64,000 bases of DNA, taken from the NCBI GenBank assembly GCA_019694475.1, contig JAIBBX010000006.1, positions 1 through 64,000 of the forward strand, given 5' to 3'. This document shows, piece after piece, positions 44,742 to 54,667 of the stretch. Every line of letters starts with the position of its first letter. Position 1 is the stretch's first letter. The notes beneath the pieces were generated by a model. That model was not told the origin of the DNA. It searched no databases and saw only the letters and a program-made list of their open reading frames with translations. The stretch is from Parachlamydiales bacterium (GTDB lineage: Bacteria > Chlamydiota > Chlamydiia > Chlamydiales > SM23-39). The position numbers and the translations under genes were made by a program.

Positions 44742-45185
44742 TTAAAGGTTAAATTTGGCCGGGAACTGGCTTGGGTTTAGCCTTTCCTCAAAACCATCTA
44801 CTAGGATACCGACTTCAAGGCCATTTTGCAACGCCTGAATCAGCTTTTCTGTTGCTTTTTCAGAGAGTTTAAGCCGCATGGCTCCTTCATGGACAGGCGC
44901 TTCCTCAATGAAAGTTTCTCCTTCAATGAGGATTCGAACAGAGACCGGATTACTCGTGAAGCGAAATCGATTCAAACTGAGGAATGCCTCGATTTTATCC
45001 TCGCATTTCACCATTTCGAAGGAAAGGGGAGGATGCGCTTGGGCAGAGAGAAAACGGAGACGTGTAGAATCAAATGCAAAATCCCCAGTGGCTATGGAAT
45101 TTACAATCCACGAACTGGGGGTTGAACAACTTGCAAGTAGAATGAAGCACGATCTAATGAGAAGTGCTTGAACTCTCATTTCCAT
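44742..45185 (-). CDS. Putative lipoprotein
   Basis: A 147-residue exported protein. From the ATG at 45185 the N-terminus reads MEMRVQALLIRSCFILLASC, a signal with a lipobox (LASC, Cys20). An ATG at 45179 is an equally good start. The mature part has a beta-rich look (LSLNRFRFTSNPVSVRILIE) and no family I recognise. The start overlaps the 3' end of the preceding small gene by 32 bp, and tal follows after 9 bp, so the genes form one operon. Confidence 0.65.
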   Translation of the reverse strand: MEMRVQALLIRSCFILLASCSTPSSWIVNSIATGDFAFDSTRLRFLSAQAHPPLSFEMVKCEDKIEAFLSLNRFRFTSNPVSVRILIEGETFIEEAPVHEGAMRLKLSEKATEKLIQALQNGLEVGILVDGFEERLNPSQFPAKFNL

Positions 45186-45375
45186 TATGCATCGATACGA
45201 CAAAAATCGCTCCGGCCGCAGTGAGCAGCATGCTGCCAGCAAAAGCCCAATTTTGCCAGTTGTTGGCTTTGACTGTCTTCACCGTTTGCACGGCTGTATC
45301 GCCAGTTGCTTGCGCCTGAAGAGTTCCCCCGCAAAGGAGAGTCATTAAGGCTAAAATCGTTTTAAGCTTTTTCAT
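45154..45375 (-). CDS. Small secreted or membrane-anchored protein, T[S/T]H-tail family, member A
   Basis: A 73-residue protein from the ATG at 45375: a signal peptide (KKLKTILALMTLLCGGTLQA), a short polar part, then NNWQNWAFAGSMLLTAAGAIFVV (one membrane span, split here for length) and the tail SSSTSH. The NW-x-x-W-x-F-x-G pattern before a hydrophobic segment recurs in member B, so the two are paralogues. Function is unknown. Confidence 0.7.
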   Translation of the reverse strand: MKKLKTILALMTLLCGGTLQAQATGDTAVQTVKTVKANNWQNWAFAGSMLLTAAGAIFVVSMHNGNESSSTSH

Positions 45376-45386
45376 AATTCCCCTTC

Positions 45387-45623
45387 TTAATGAGACGTAG
45401 TTGCAGGTAAAGGATTTACCGTTACATTGGATCCATTGGCTCCAACGACGAACAAAGAGATAAGGCCGCCTGCAACAGCAAGAGCGCCGCCGCCAGTAAA
45501 GACCCATTTATCCCAATTGCTGCTTTTTCCTGCATTCGCTGCATTCGAAGCTGCAGCACCTGGTTCTTGTGCCTGCATGTTAACAGTGACTGCGAGTAAC
45601 GCTACGAGAATAAACTTTTTCAT
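45387..45623 (-). CDS. Small secreted or membrane-anchored protein, T[S/T]H-tail family, member B
   Basis: A 78-residue protein: signal peptide (MKKFILVALLAVTVNMQAQ), an Ala/Asn-rich stretch, SNWDKWVFTGGGALAVAGG leading into a membrane span, and the tail PLPATTSH. Similar in length, layout and sequence to member A, 11 bp downstream. I do not recognise a family outside this locus. Confidence 0.75.
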   Translation of the reverse strand: MKKFILVALLAVTVNMQAQEPGAAASNAANAGKSSNWDKWVFTGGGALAVAGGLISLFVVGANGSNVTVNPLPATTSH

Positions 45624-45672
45624 ATCTACACCCTCTTTCGCTCATTCTATCTGATTAAAAATTTCTGTTGAA

Positions 45673-46356
45673 TCATTTTGAGCTTTCAGGGCTAGAAGAT
45701 CCTGAAGAATAGATCTTTGCATGTCCTTCTTGCAAAAGTAGAAAAACCCAATAAGGTCCTAAATCGGCGAATTGAGAGGCTTGTTTTTGCAGATTTTCCC
45801 AATCTGAATCCTTTTTCTCGCTTTGTCCTAATTTAGAAAAGAAATCTAAAAAGGTGCTTCTCTTTTGCGTATCAGCAATTTGCGAGAAAAGATCATCGGC
45901 CAAGGTGAGCGACCGGAATGATTTCAGGATCTCTTTTTGAAAATGGAGAAAATCTTCCTTAAGAACTGCGGCCGTAAGGACATAGGCTTTTTTTTCTTGG
46001 ACGAAAAGAACTTGGAGCACTTTGATATCGCCCCATGGAGATGAATTTGTGATTTCGAGCAGCCTGCCTTGTCCGCACTGCATCGGGAATGGACCTAAAT
46101 CTCTGACCTGGGATGAATTTTCTGCCATCTGGAGCTCTTTGACAGTTTTAACATACTCTTTGAGAGAGACATCGACATCATCTTCCGTTGCTAAATTGAT
46201 CGAAGGACGGAATTCTCCGGTTCCTTTTCCCAAAAAGCCGATTTTAACGAAAGGAGAGGGGTTTTTCAGCTGTGCAATTTCCCAGCCGGCAGGCGGGGTG
46301 AATAAGGCAACTTTGGCATGGAGGAAAGAGATCATCAATAGAAAGAGAATTCTCAT
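45673..46356 (-). CDS. Exported protein with a DcrB/PsbP-like region
   Basis: A 227-residue protein with a signal peptide (MRILFLLMISFLHAK). The next 140 residues (FTPPAGWEIAQLKNPSPFVK, LKEYVKTVKELQ, RLLEITNSSPWGDIKVLQVL, LKSFRSLTL) follow the DUF1795/PsbP-like alpha-beta pattern of a periplasmic lipid- or protein-interacting domain. The Ser-rich tail (SSGSSSPESSK) is unstructured. From memory, chlamydial genomes have a secreted protein (CT311) in the same place beside atpE, so this may be its counterpart; that was not checked. Confidence 0.65.
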   Translation of the reverse strand: MRILFLLMISFLHAKVALFTPPAGWEIAQLKNPSPFVKIGFLGKGTGEFRPSINLATEDDVDVSLKEYVKTVKELQMAENSSQVRDLGPFPMQCGQGRLLEITNSSPWGDIKVLQVLFVQEKKAYVLTAAVLKEDFLHFQKEILKSFRSLTLADDLFSQIADTQKRSTFLDFFSKLGQSEKKDSDWENLQKQASQFADLGPYWVFLLLQEGHAKIYSSGSSSPESSK

Positions 46357-46358
46357 AA

Positions 46359-46619
46359 CTAGTGTGTCGTGCTTCCGCCGCTGCTGCTGCCGCCTCCGGA
46401 AGTTGATGTAGAGGCAGGATTGTTTTCAATGAGAGCGCAAAGCGCGGCGATTCCAATCGCGATCCCAAGACCCCACCCCATCATAGAGAGGACAGTCGCA
46501 TCCCGCGTTGCATACCCAGGCGCTTGGCCCCGTCTGCACCGCCTCTGTTCGGCAGTTTCCTGCCCAAAAGCGTAAGACGCGATAGCGGCGATGAGGAGAG
46601 TTGTGATCCACTTTCTCAT
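46359..46619 (-). CDS. Small secreted or membrane-anchored protein, T[S/T]H-tail family, member C
   Basis: An 86-residue protein: signal peptide (MRKWITTLLIAAIASYAFGQ), a short Arg/Cys segment (EQRRCRRGQAPGY), one hydrophobic span (MMGWGLGIAIGIAALCALI) and a Ser/Gly-rich tail ending GGSTTH. The layout and last three residues match members A and B, but the middle is different. It lies 2 bp upstream of the 227-residue gene and heads the operon. Confidence 0.7.
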   Translation of the reverse strand: MRKWITTLLIAAIASYAFGQETAEQRRCRRGQAPGYATRDATVLSMMGWGLGIAIGIAALCALIENNPASTSTSGGGSSSGGSTTH

Positions 46620-46682
46620 ATATCCGCCTTATCGCACAACCTCTACTTTCTAACAAGCCTTAGGTAATAAAAGGATATAAAT

Positions 46683-47119
46683 GAAAGTGATAAGAAATAC
46701 TGACGGTCGGGCTGCTCCGCTCACGCTGCGCCCCCGCACACCCAGCGGCCCTACCTGAGACTTTGTAGACCAAGGACTAAAGTCCCTTATCGCGTGCTCG
46801 CCCTCGCCGTGCCAAGCACTGCTCTTGCGGGCTGCGCTGCGATTCTACTTTGTCTCAGCGGGCAATGGTTGCGATGTGCATCTCGGCTTCGCCTCCATGT
46901 CGCATCGCAATTTATGGCCGGACTAAAGTCTCGGCCTTTGTGTATTACTCAAGTTGTGAGAAACAAAATGGCCGTGACGAAGTCCGGCCAAAACCTATGA
47001 TGGGACACGGAGGCGAAGTCGAAGTGCTTATCATAGACAATGTCTCAGGTAGGGCCGTGGGCGTGCGGGGGCGCAGGGTGAGCGGAGCAGCCCGACCATC
47101 TATATTTTTCATTACTTTT
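46683..47119. repeat. Large imperfect palindrome (MITE-like) between divergent operons
   Basis: GC-rich terminal arms at 46705-46761 and 47042-47097 are inverted copies of about 57 bp with a few changes. Inside, further pairs nest in order: CTTCGCCTCC near 46893 with GGAGGCGAAG near 47015, GGCCGGACT with AGTCCGGCC (46917/46980), down to a centre near 46948. The left half has about 110 extra bases. AT-rich flanks (46683-46704 and 47098-47119) also show partial symmetry. No transposase gene. The rest of 46620-47179 shows no gene; an open frame across it is only an upstream extension of atpE. Confidence 0.75.
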
Positions 47120-47179
47120 ATCATTGATGTAAATTCCAGTACGTTTCAGAATTTAAGATTAGTGAATGTGGAGAGTTCG

Positions 47180-47806
47180 ATGAAGGGTTTAGAAACGGGA
47201 AAAGATAAAATCCAAAAAATTTGCGACGCGCTCAAGAAAGAAACGCTCGAACCTGCTAAGCAGGAAGCCCGTGAGATTGTAGAAAACGCACACATGCAGG
47301 CCGCAGAAATCGTCAATGCCGCAAAGTCCAAAGCTGCTTTAATCATCCAAGAGGCTGAAGGCGAAATGGAAGAGAAAAAAAGAGTCTTTCAAGCCTCTTT
47401 GAATTTGGCTTGCCGGCAAGGCATCGAACAACTCAAGCAAAAGATTGAAAAAGAGCTTTTCAATCAAGAACTTAGCAAGCTCGTCGTTCAGGAAATGGCG
47501 CAGCCTAAAGTGATCGCTGATTTATTGGGCAGCTTCATGAAGGCGATGGAAGAAAAAGGCGTGGAAGAAGATTTTGTTGCAAAAGTTCCTAAATCGATTT
47601 CTCCAAGATCGATCAACGAACTGCTCGCTTCTCGCGTTTTAGACCGGCTTCAGAATAAGACTGTTGTCGCCTCCGATATCGCCGGCGGACTCCAAATTCA
47701 ATTGAAGGGACGCCAAATCACGGTAGATATTTCCGACGGTGTTGTCCGCGAACTGATTGCGCAATACATCCGGCGCGATCTAAGAGATTTGGTCTTCAAC
47801 GTTTAA
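47180..47806 (+). CDS. atpE: V-type ATP synthase subunit E
   Basis: A 208-residue peripheral-stalk subunit. I chose the ATG at 47180 (GTGGAGAG upstream); the longer open frame to the left runs through the palindrome. Residues 1-110 are a long charged coiled coil (KQEAREIVENAHMQAAEIVN), typical of subunit E, and the C-terminal part (ASDIAGGLQIQLKGRQITVD, VVRELIAQYIRRDL) is the globular head-binding domain. First gene of the V-ATPase operon. Confidence 0.92.
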   Translation: MKGLETGKDKIQKICDALKKETLEPAKQEAREIVENAHMQAAEIVNAAKSKAALIIQEAEGEMEEKKRVFQASLNLACRQGIEQLKQKIEKELFNQELSKLVVQEMAQPKVIADLLGSFMKAMEEKGVEEDFVAKVPKSISPRSINELLASRVLDRLQNKTVVASDIAGGLQIQLKGRQITVDISDGVVRELIAQYIRRDLRDLVFNV

Positions 47807-47815
47807 GTGAATGGA

Positions 47816-48583
47816 ATGGCAAATTACTACTTTTTGATCACAGCTTTTCCGCCGCTTGCGATCGGAAGCACTCCCGAAATGTCTTTCAAAGAATTGGAAG
47901 AACTTTTGACTTTGAATCTATCTAAGGACGATTTGGCCCTTGTGCATGAGCTGTTATTGCCGATCGATCTATATAATATACGAGCTTTTTGGCTCGGGAT
48001 GCCCCTAGACGACCGAGGACATATTAAAGCGCGCGAATTGGAGGAAGAGCTTTTAGTGCAAGAAGGACTTAAGAGTTATGTCGTCGATTTTTTAGATAGA
48101 TATGAGTCTACAGATGAGCGCTTAAGGTATTTTTCTTCTCTCTATTCGTCCATGTACCGCGATGCGATCTCCCGCTTTGATGGGTTTTTATTGAAGTATT
48201 TTGAGTTTGAAAGGGAATTTCGGCTTGTGTTGACAGGCCTCAGAGCGAAACAGTCTGGGAAAGATTTGGTCCGCGAGCTACAGTTTGAAGACCCGACTGA
48301 TCCTTTTGTGGCTGAAATCTTGGCCCAAAAGGATACATCTGACTTTACCCCTCCCAAAGAGTATGAAGAATTGAAGAACCTTTTCATCGCAAATTTTTCT
48401 AAGCCTCGAGAATTGAATCGAGCGATTCTGGAATATCAGTTCCAAAAAGTTGAAGAAATGGAAGAACCCCAAGATTTTGGGATTGATCGAGTTTTAGCAT
48501 ATGTTGCAAAATTCTATCTTGTCGAATCGATTTCCTTGGCAGACAAGGAAAAAGGAATGGAGCAAATGAGTTCTTATGAGTAA
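47816..48583 (+). CDS. DUF2764-type protein of the V-ATPase operon
   Basis: A 255-residue soluble protein always found between subunits E and A in chlamydial V-ATPase operons. I chose the ATG at 47816 because the family begins with a YYFLI-x-x-x-PPL motif (MANYYFLITAFPPL); a GTG at 47807 would add three residues. The sequence is helical and charged, with some likeness to subunit C of archaeal ATPases (DRYESTDERLRYFSSLYSSM). A subunit C-like bridging role is inference. It overlaps atpA by 8 bp. Confidence 0.85.
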   Translation: MANYYFLITAFPPLAIGSTPEMSFKELEELLTLNLSKDDLALVHELLLPIDLYNIRAFWLGMPLDDRGHIKARELEEELLVQEGLKSYVVDFLDRYESTDERLRYFSSLYSSMYRDAISRFDGFLLKYFEFEREFRLVLTGLRAKQSGKDLVRELQFEDPTDPFVAEILAQKDTSDFTPPKEYEELKNLFIANFSKPRELNRAILEYQFQKVEEMEEPQDFGIDRVLAYVAKFYLVESISLADKEKGMEQMSSYE

Positions 48584-50339
48584 ACAGACAACAGGCACTG
48601 TCGTACAAGCGTTTGGAAACCTTTTGCACGTTCGCTTTGATAGCCCTATCCGGCAAGGCGAAGTGGCAAAGGTTAGAGTGGGGGAGGAGGCGCTTCTTGC
48701 CGAAGTGATCGAAATCGCTGGGAATGAGGCAAAACTGCAAGTTTTTGAAGATACCCGCGGAATCAAATTGGGCACGCCAGTCTATTTTGACGGCCACCTT
48801 CTCGAGGCGGAATTAGGACCCGGCCTTTTAACCACAATTTTCGACGGCCTGCAAAATCCTCTTGAAAAAGTAGCTGACGTTACAGGCGTCTATCTTTCTC
48901 GCGGCGTCTATCTCCCGCCTCTTGATCGAAAAAAACATTGGGATTTCCAGCCGATCGCGAAAGTGGGCGACTGGGTCAAGCGGGGAGATCCAATCGGTTC
49001 TGTGCCTGAAGGAAGATTCCAGCACATGATCATGGTTCCCTTTTCCCACTATGGAAAAGTGAAGCTGACCCATGTGGCAAAAGCTGGAACGTATACGATC
49101 GATTCTGTCATCGCTACGGCTGAAGATGAAAAAGGGCATAAATTTGAATTCACGATGATCCAGCGCTGGCCTGTTAAAGCTGCGCTGATGGAAGGAAAGA
49201 AAACGCGCCCAACCCGAATGATGGACACTGGGATGCGGATCCTCGACACCCAATTTCCCGTTCTCAAAGGGGGGACTTTTTGCTCTCCAGGACCATTCGG
49301 CGCTGGCAAAACGGTAATGCAGCACCACCTTTCGAAATATTCCGATGTCGATATTGTAGTGATCGTCGCTTGCGGAGAAAGGGCGGGGGAAATCGTAGAG
49401 GTTTTAAGAACATTCCCGCAGCTCATCGACCCGCACACGAATGATTCGCTCATGAAACGAACCGTGATGATCTGCAACACCTCGTCGATGCCAGTTGCAG
49501 CGAGGGAAGCATCCGTCTATATGGGCGCAGCCATTGCCGAGTACTATCGGCAAATGGGGCTCGATGTGCTTCTTTTAGCCGACTCAACCTCACGCTGGGC
49601 TCAGGCAATGAGGGAAATGTCGGGCAGGCTAGAAGAAATCCCCGGCGAAGAGGCTTTCCCAGCTTATTTGGCTTCCCGCATTTCGGCCTTTTATGAACGG
49701 GCAGGCGTCGTTGAATTGAAAGATGGCAAATTGGGTTCGCTCACGATCGGCGGAAGCGTATCTCCTGCTGGCGGAAACTTTGAAGAGCCAGTTACTCAGG
49801 CATCGCTTTCGGTAGTAGGAGCGTTCCATGGACTTTCTCGTGCCAGATCCGATGCGCGCCGCTATCCGGCGATCGATCCGCTCATCTCTTGGACAAAATA
49901 CCTCGATCAGGTGGGCCATGAATTGAATCAAAGGCTGCCCCACTGGGCATCCAAGATACGGCTTGCATCGCAAATCTTGCGGAAAGGGGATGAAATCGGC
50001 AAAAGGATGGAAGTCATTGGCGAGGAGGGCGTGGCTATTGATGATATGGTCATTTATCTCAAGTCCGAGCTTTACGAGTTTTGTTATTTGCAGCAGAACG
50101 CTTTTGATAAAGAAGATACTTATTGCCCTCTAGAGCGGCAAATCGAAATGTTCCGGTTGATTCAGCAGATCTTCGAGGCAAAATTCCAATTTGATGTGCA
50201 TGACGAAGCGAGAAGTTTCTTTTTGAACCTCCAAAACGAGCTGAAAAACATCAACTTCTTGCCATTCCATACCCAAAAGTACCATGATGCTATGGCGGCG
50301 ATTGAGACTAAAATTCAAGAAAAAGCGAAGAAAGTATGA
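48576..50339 (+). CDS. atpA: V-type ATP synthase catalytic subunit A
   Basis: A 587-residue nucleotide-binding subunit. The Walker A motif is GPFGAGKT, followed by the catalytic-subunit features [13 protein letters not shown] and [20 protein letters not shown]. The extra 'non-homologous' domain of A/V-type A subunits (about residues 110-190) is present. It hydrolyses or makes ATP in the V1 head. Overlaps of 8 bp upstream and 4 bp downstream show tight coupling. Confidence 0.98.
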   Translation: MSKQTTGTVVQAFGNLLHVRFDSPIRQGEVAKVRVGEEALLAEVIEIAGNEAKLQVFEDTRGIKLGTPVYFDGHLLEAELGPGLLTTIFDGLQNPLEKVADVTGVYLSRGVYLPPLDRKKHWDFQPIAKVGDWVKRGDPIGSVPEGRFQHMIMVPFSHYGKVKLTHVAKAGTYTIDSVIATAEDEKGHKFEFTMIQRWPVKAALMEGKKTRPTRMMDTGMRILDTQFPVLKGGTFCSPGPFGAGKTVMQHHLSKYSDVDIVVIVACGERAGEIVEVLRTFPQLIDPHTNDSLMKRTVMICNTSSMPVAAREASVYMGAAIAEYYRQMGLDVLLLADSTSRWAQAMREMSGRLEEIPGEEAFPAYLASRISAFYERAGVVELKDGKLGSLTIGGSVSPAGGNFEEPVTQASLSVVGAFHGLSRARSDARRYPAIDPLISWTKYLDQVGHELNQRLPHWASKIRLASQILRKGDEIGKRMEVIGEEGVAIDDMVIYLKSELYEFCYLQQNAFDKEDTYCPLERQIEMFRLIQQIFEAKFQFDVHDEARSFFLNLQNELKNINFLPFHTQKYHDAMAAIETKIQEKAKKV

Positions 50340-51637
50340 GAAAAATTTACGATCGAATCATAGATATGCGGGGCAATCTCATCACTGTCGCAGCAGAAGG
50401 GGTCACGCTTGGAGAAGTGGCGCGGGTCGAAAAGCGCAACGGCACATCGGTCTATGCGTCCGTGCTCAAATTCGATCAGGATCTAGTCACTTTGCAAGTG
50501 TTTGAAGATACGCGAGGGATTTCAACAGGGGATCAAGTCGCCTTCTTAAACAAGCAAATCCATGCGACCTTTTCAGAATCGCTCTTAGGAAGACGGCTCA
50601 ATGGCGCAGGCGTGCCGATCGATGGCGGGCCTGAAATCCACGGAGAAGAAGTGCAGATCGGAAAACCTTCTTTCAACCCGACGAAAAGGATCATTCCGCG
50701 GGAGCTCGTCCGGACGAACATTCCTATGATCGATGTATTCAACTGCCTTGTGAAATCGCAAAAAATTCCCATTTTTTCCGTAGCCGGCGAGCCTTACAAT
50801 GCGCTGCTCATGCGGATTGCCAACCAGACCGATGCGGATGTAGTCATCATTGCAGGAATGGGGCTCCGTTTTGATGACTATCAAGCCTTTATCGACAACG
50901 CAGAAAGAGCTGGTTCAATCGAGAGAACGGTGATGTTCATCCATAAAGCAACCGATCCTGCGGTCGAATGTATTTTGGTTCCCGACATGGCCCTCTCTGT
51001 AGCTGAAAAATTCGCCCTTGAAGGCAAAGACGTCCTTGTTCTGATGACTGATATGACCGCTTTTGCCGATGCGATCAAAGAGATTGCCATCACTATGGAC
51101 CAGATCCCATCGAACCGGGGCTACCCTGGCTCGCTCTACTCCGATTTGGCTGCACGTTATGAAAAAGCTGTCGATATTGAAGGGAGCGGTTCGATCACGA
51201 TTATTTCGGTCACAACCATGCCGGGCGGCGATGTAACTCACCCAATCCCAGACAATACGGGCTACATCACAGAAGGACAATTCTATTTGCACCACGGCGC
51301 GATTGATCCGTTTGGCTCTCTTTCCCGTTTGAAACAGCAAGTGATCGGGAAAGTAACCCGGGAAGACCATGGAGATTTGGCCAACACGATGATCCGTCTT
51401 TATGCCGATTCAAAAAAGGCGCGCGAAAGACAGGGGATGGGATTCCGCCTTTCTCGTTGGGACGAAAAGTTGCTCCGTTATTCTTATCTCTTTGAAGAAA
51501 GGATGATGAATTTAGAGGTGAATCTCAGACTCGAAGAGGCGCTTGATATCGGATGGTTGACATTAGCCGAGTGTTTTGATTTAGAAGAGATCGGGATCAA
51601 GAAAGCAATTTCAGATAAATACTGGCCAAAAGAATGA
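50336..51637 (+). CDS. atpB: V-type ATP synthase subunit B
   Basis: A 433-residue non-catalytic nucleotide-binding subunit. The degenerate P-loop ([12 protein letters not shown]), [28 protein letters not shown] and [19 protein letters not shown] are typical of subunit B. It alternates with A in the V1 hexamer. Overlaps of 4 bp join it to atpA and atpD. Confidence 0.98.
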   Translation: MRKIYDRIIDMRGNLITVAAEGVTLGEVARVEKRNGTSVYASVLKFDQDLVTLQVFEDTRGISTGDQVAFLNKQIHATFSESLLGRRLNGAGVPIDGGPEIHGEEVQIGKPSFNPTKRIIPRELVRTNIPMIDVFNCLVKSQKIPIFSVAGEPYNALLMRIANQTDADVVIIAGMGLRFDDYQAFIDNAERAGSIERTVMFIHKATDPAVECILVPDMALSVAEKFALEGKDVLVLMTDMTAFADAIKEIAITMDQIPSNRGYPGSLYSDLAARYEKAVDIEGSGSITIISVTTMPGGDVTHPIPDNTGYITEGQFYLHHGAIDPFGSLSRLKQQVIGKVTREDHGDLANTMIRLYADSKKARERQGMGFRLSRWDEKLLRYSYLFEERMMNLEVNLRLEEALDIGWLTLAECFDLEEIGIKKAISDKYWPKE

Positions 51638-52236
51638 GATTAACCAAGACCGAACTCAGATCTCAGCAAACGAGGCTCACGCAATTTCAACGATATCTGC
51701 CGACCTTGCAGTTGAAAAAAGCGATGCTTCAATTTGAAGTGAATCTGGTTCAGCTTGAAATCGAAAAACTCAAAGAAGAATGGGCTGTCCATTGGAAAAA
51801 CGTGGAAGAGTTTTCCCCATTCCTGGTCGAAAAGGTAAGCGTAAACCTCAAGCTATATGCTGAAATTCTGCATGTGAAAAAGCAGTATGAGAATATCGCT
51901 GGCGTTGAAATTCCGATCTTTAAAAAGGTGGTTTTCCGGGAGCCTGAATATTTTCTCTTCGATACACCGGTCTGGACTGAGAGGGCCACGGCGCTATTGC
52001 GAGAACTCGTGACAGCGCGGGAAAAAATCGGCGTAGCGGAAGAAAAACGGAGAGCTCTTGAAAAAGAGCTGAGGGAAGTTTCCATAAGGGTGAATCTTTT
52101 TGAAAAAGTGCTGATCCCAAGAGCGCTAGAAAATATCAAGAAAATCAGGATCTTTTTAGGCGATCAGCAGCTTGCGGCGGTCGCTCAAGCAAAAGTTGCA
52201 AAGCGGAAAGTGCTGTTAAGGAAAATGGAAGTATGA
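51634..52236 (+). CDS. atpD: V-type ATP synthase subunit D
   Basis: A 200-residue central-stalk subunit, almost wholly alpha-helical. It starts [20 protein letters not shown] and ends in a long helix ([20 protein letters not shown]) that runs inside the A3B3 head, the standard subunit D pattern. Overlaps of 4 bp with atpB and atpI. Confidence 0.95.
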   Translation: MRLTKTELRSQQTRLTQFQRYLPTLQLKKAMLQFEVNLVQLEIEKLKEEWAVHWKNVEEFSPFLVEKVSVNLKLYAEILHVKKQYENIAGVEIPIFKKVVFREPEYFLFDTPVWTERATALLRELVTAREKIGVAEEKRRALEKELREVSIRVNLFEKVLIPRALENIKKIRIFLGDQQLAAVAQAKVAKRKVLLRKMEV

Positions 52237-54158
52237 TTGTCGAACTCGCAAAGTACCTTATCGTGGGAAGCAAGAGCGACATGGATCGCTTTTTTATCTT
52301 AGCGCAAAGAGCCGGCTTCATCGAATTCATTGGACTTTCCAAGAAGAAAACACTTGAAATGCCCGAAGACGCAAAGACAATCCTTTCTGCCATCAAGATC
52401 GTCCGGGCTCACTCAACCCATTCGCCAATTCCGTTCGAGACGCAGCTAGATCCTGTGACACTTGCTGGCTGGATCGTCAAATGCAACGAAGACCATGAAA
52501 AGCTTTTGGAAGAAGAAAGAATGCTGACGGCAGAGATCACCCGCATTCAGGCGTTCGGAAATTTTTCAAGGCATGAACTCGATAAACTAGAAAACGAATC
52601 AAAACGAGTTTTTCAATTTTTCTGCATGAAGAGCGACCTTGCTCGCGAAATGACCTTGCCCTCTGAAGTGATCTATGTCGGCACAGAATACGATCTCGAT
52701 TATTTTGTATCGATCAATAAAGAAAGAAAACAATACCCCAAGATGATCGAAATCATCATCGATAAGCCGGTGGGAGAGCTGCGCGAACGGCTCCAACAGG
52801 TGAAGCTCGAATCTGCAAGAGTGGAAGCTGCGATTCATGAATCGGCACCTGGAATGCATTATTTGCAAAACGGCCTTCTCTCATATCTCAACGAATACCA
52901 TTTAAAACTGGCTAAGCACGACGCGATCAACCCGATGTCATCCCTTTTTGCCATAGAAGCCTGGGTTCCCAAAACCAAGATCAAGGGCCTGCACGGACTT
53001 TTGAGCAACCTCGACGTCTTTGCTGAAGAAATCGCGATCGAGGAAAGAGATCGAATGCCTACATGCCAAGAAAATAAGGGGCCGGCAAAAATCGGAGAGG
53101 ATCTAGTCCATGTCTATGATATCCCATCTTGGACAGATAAAGACCCTTCGCTTTGGATCCTCGTTTTCTTTGCCATCTTTTTTGCCATGATTGTTTCAGA
53201 CGCGGGATACGGCCTTATTTATTTAAGCATCGGCCTATTCCTCAAATTCAAGTTCAAAAAGGCGGCCGGATTTTTACGCAGGTTCATCAAGCTCATTTTG
53301 ATTCTCTCAACGGCTTGCATTATTTGGGGCGTTGCAACGGCATCCTTTTTTGGAATCGAAATCGGTCCTGAAAATCCTTTTCGGAAAATGTCCTTCATCA
53401 ATTATCTGGCCTCCAAAAAGGCCGACTACCATCTTCGCATGAAAGACGATGTCTATGAAGAGTATCTCAAAGAATTCCCGGAGCTTGCAAGCGCCAAAGA
53501 CGCTGATGAGTTTTTCCTCGCGACCCAAACAACCCAGGAAGGCAAAACGATTTATCAAGCTCAATCCGACTTTTCGAATGATATTTTGCTCGAGCTTGCT
53601 CTTTTCATCGGAGTGATCCACATATCGCTTTCTTTCATTCGCTACATGAGGCGCAACTGGACAGGCATAGGATGGATTTTATTCATGGCGGGGGGCTACC
53701 TCTATTTTCCTTCATTCCTGGATGCGACATCGCTTGTCAACTTTCTCGGATGGGTTCCAAAAACAATTGCCCACGCATACGGTTCTCAAATCCTCTATGC
53801 TGGTCTTGCTTTGGTATTGATCATTTCCCTTTTGATGAAGAAAAAATGGGGAGCCCTTCACGAATTGACGAATGCAATCCAGGTATTTGCCGATGTTCTT
53901 TCTTACTTGCGTCTTTATGCACTCGCTCTTGCAGGTATGATCATGGCGTCGACATTCAATGATCTGGCCATCAAAGCGGGGATTTTCGGCGGAATATTTA
54001 TCGTGATCATCGGCCATTTAACCAATTTAACCCTGACTGTTATGTCAGGGACCATTCATGGATTGCGTCTCAACTTTTTGGAATGGTATCATTATAGTTT
54101 TGAAGGGGGCGGGCGCCTTTTTGATCCTCTTCGCATACGAAAAAGTCATAGGAGTTAA
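52233..54158 (+). CDS. atpI: V-type ATP synthase subunit I
   Basis: A 641-residue membrane subunit. The cytosolic N-terminal half (1-310) has two coiled coils that meet the peripheral stalk; the C-terminal half (from about 305, WILVFFAIFFAMIVSDAGYG) has seven or eight membrane segments. The proton-path Arg helix appears as DVLSYLRLYALALAGMIMA. It carries ions between the stator and the K ring. atpK follows after 5 bp. Confidence 0.96.
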   Translation: MIVELAKYLIVGSKSDMDRFFILAQRAGFIEFIGLSKKKTLEMPEDAKTILSAIKIVRAHSTHSPIPFETQLDPVTLAGWIVKCNEDHEKLLEEERMLTAEITRIQAFGNFSRHELDKLENESKRVFQFFCMKSDLAREMTLPSEVIYVGTEYDLDYFVSINKERKQYPKMIEIIIDKPVGELRERLQQVKLESARVEAAIHESAPGMHYLQNGLLSYLNEYHLKLAKHDAINPMSSLFAIEAWVPKTKIKGLHGLLSNLDVFAEEIAIEERDRMPTCQENKGPAKIGEDLVHVYDIPSWTDKDPSLWILVFFAIFFAMIVSDAGYGLIYLSIGLFLKFKFKKAAGFLRRFIKLILILSTACIIWGVATASFFGIEIGPENPFRKMSFINYLASKKADYHLRMKDDVYEEYLKEFPELASAKDADEFFLATQTTQEGKTIYQAQSDFSNDILLELALFIGVIHISLSFIRYMRRNWTGIGWILFMAGGYLYFPSFLDATSLVNFLGWVPKTIAHAYGSQILYAGLALVLIISLLMKKKWGALHELTNAIQVFADVLSYLRLYALALAGMIMASTFNDLAIKAGIFGGIFIVIIGHLTNLTLTVMSGTIHGLRLNFLEWYHYSFEGGGRLFDPLRIRKSHRS

Positions 54159-54163
54159 GAAAT

Positions 54164-54589
54164 ATGGATTATGAAATGATTGGACCCGCGATTGTGATGG
54201 GTCTTGGATGTCTTGGAAGTTCGATCGGCTGCGGGATCGCCGGCATGGCTTCGCATGGTGTAATGACCCGCGTTGACGAAGGACACGGAAAATTTATTGC
54301 TCTATCAGCGATTCCTTCATCCCAATCGATCTACGGATTCATCCTCATGATTGTGATGAGAAATGCAATCAAAGCGGGAACCCTAAAACAATTGGATGCT
54401 ATTGGAATTGGTGTGTTCGTGGGTTTAGCCATCATGTTTTCTTCCATTTATCAGGGAAAGTGCGCAGTCACAGCGATCCAAGCATCTGCGAAACAGCCTG
54501 CCATCTACGGAAAAACGATTGCTGCTTTGGGGATTGTTGAATCTTTCGCTCTCTTTGCCTTCGTTTTCGCCTTACTGCTCATCTATTAA
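54164..54589 (+). CDS. atpK: V-type ATP synthase subunit K (proteolipid ring)
   Basis: A 141-residue membrane protein of two fused helical hairpins, four spans in all. The ion-carrying carboxylate is Glu126 in GIVESFALFAFVFALL; the matching place in the first hairpin (PSSQSIYGF) has Gln54, so one ion site per subunit, as in 16-kDa V-type proteolipids. Last gene of the operon; a hairpin follows. Confidence 0.96.
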   Translation: MDYEMIGPAIVMGLGCLGSSIGCGIAGMASHGVMTRVDEGHGKFIALSAIPSSQSIYGFILMIVMRNAIKAGTLKQLDAIGIGVFVGLAIMFSSIYQGKCAVTAIQASAKQPAIYGKTIAALGIVESFALFAFVFALLLIY

Positions 54590-54596
54590 TTAAATG

Positions 54597-54624
54597 GTTT
54601 CGCCGTCGTAAAAGGCGGCGAAAC
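54597..54624 (+). terminator. Hairpin after atpK
   Basis: GTTTCGCC pairs with GGCGAAAC in a stem of 9-11 bp. There is no T-run, so intrinsic termination would be weak; it may instead protect the 3' end of the operon mRNA. Confidence 0.5.
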
Positions 54625-54632
54625 TAAAATTC

Positions 54633-54661
54633 TTGAAATTTATTATTATTTGTTATATAAT
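54633..54661 (+). promoter_or_regulatory. Near-consensus promoter abutting a start codon
   Basis: TTGAAA (54633-54638), a 17-bp spacer and TATAAT (54656-54661). The start of transcription is expected at or beside the ATG at 54668, and no ribosome binding site lies between. This suggests a leaderless mRNA. Confidence 0.65.
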
Positions 54662-54667
54662 TTTTGC

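Noticed and set aside
46850..47179. Upstream extension of atpE by 110 codons
   Set aside because: It runs through the palindrome and has no homology-like features; the ATG at 47180 has a ribosome binding site and gives the normal subunit E length.
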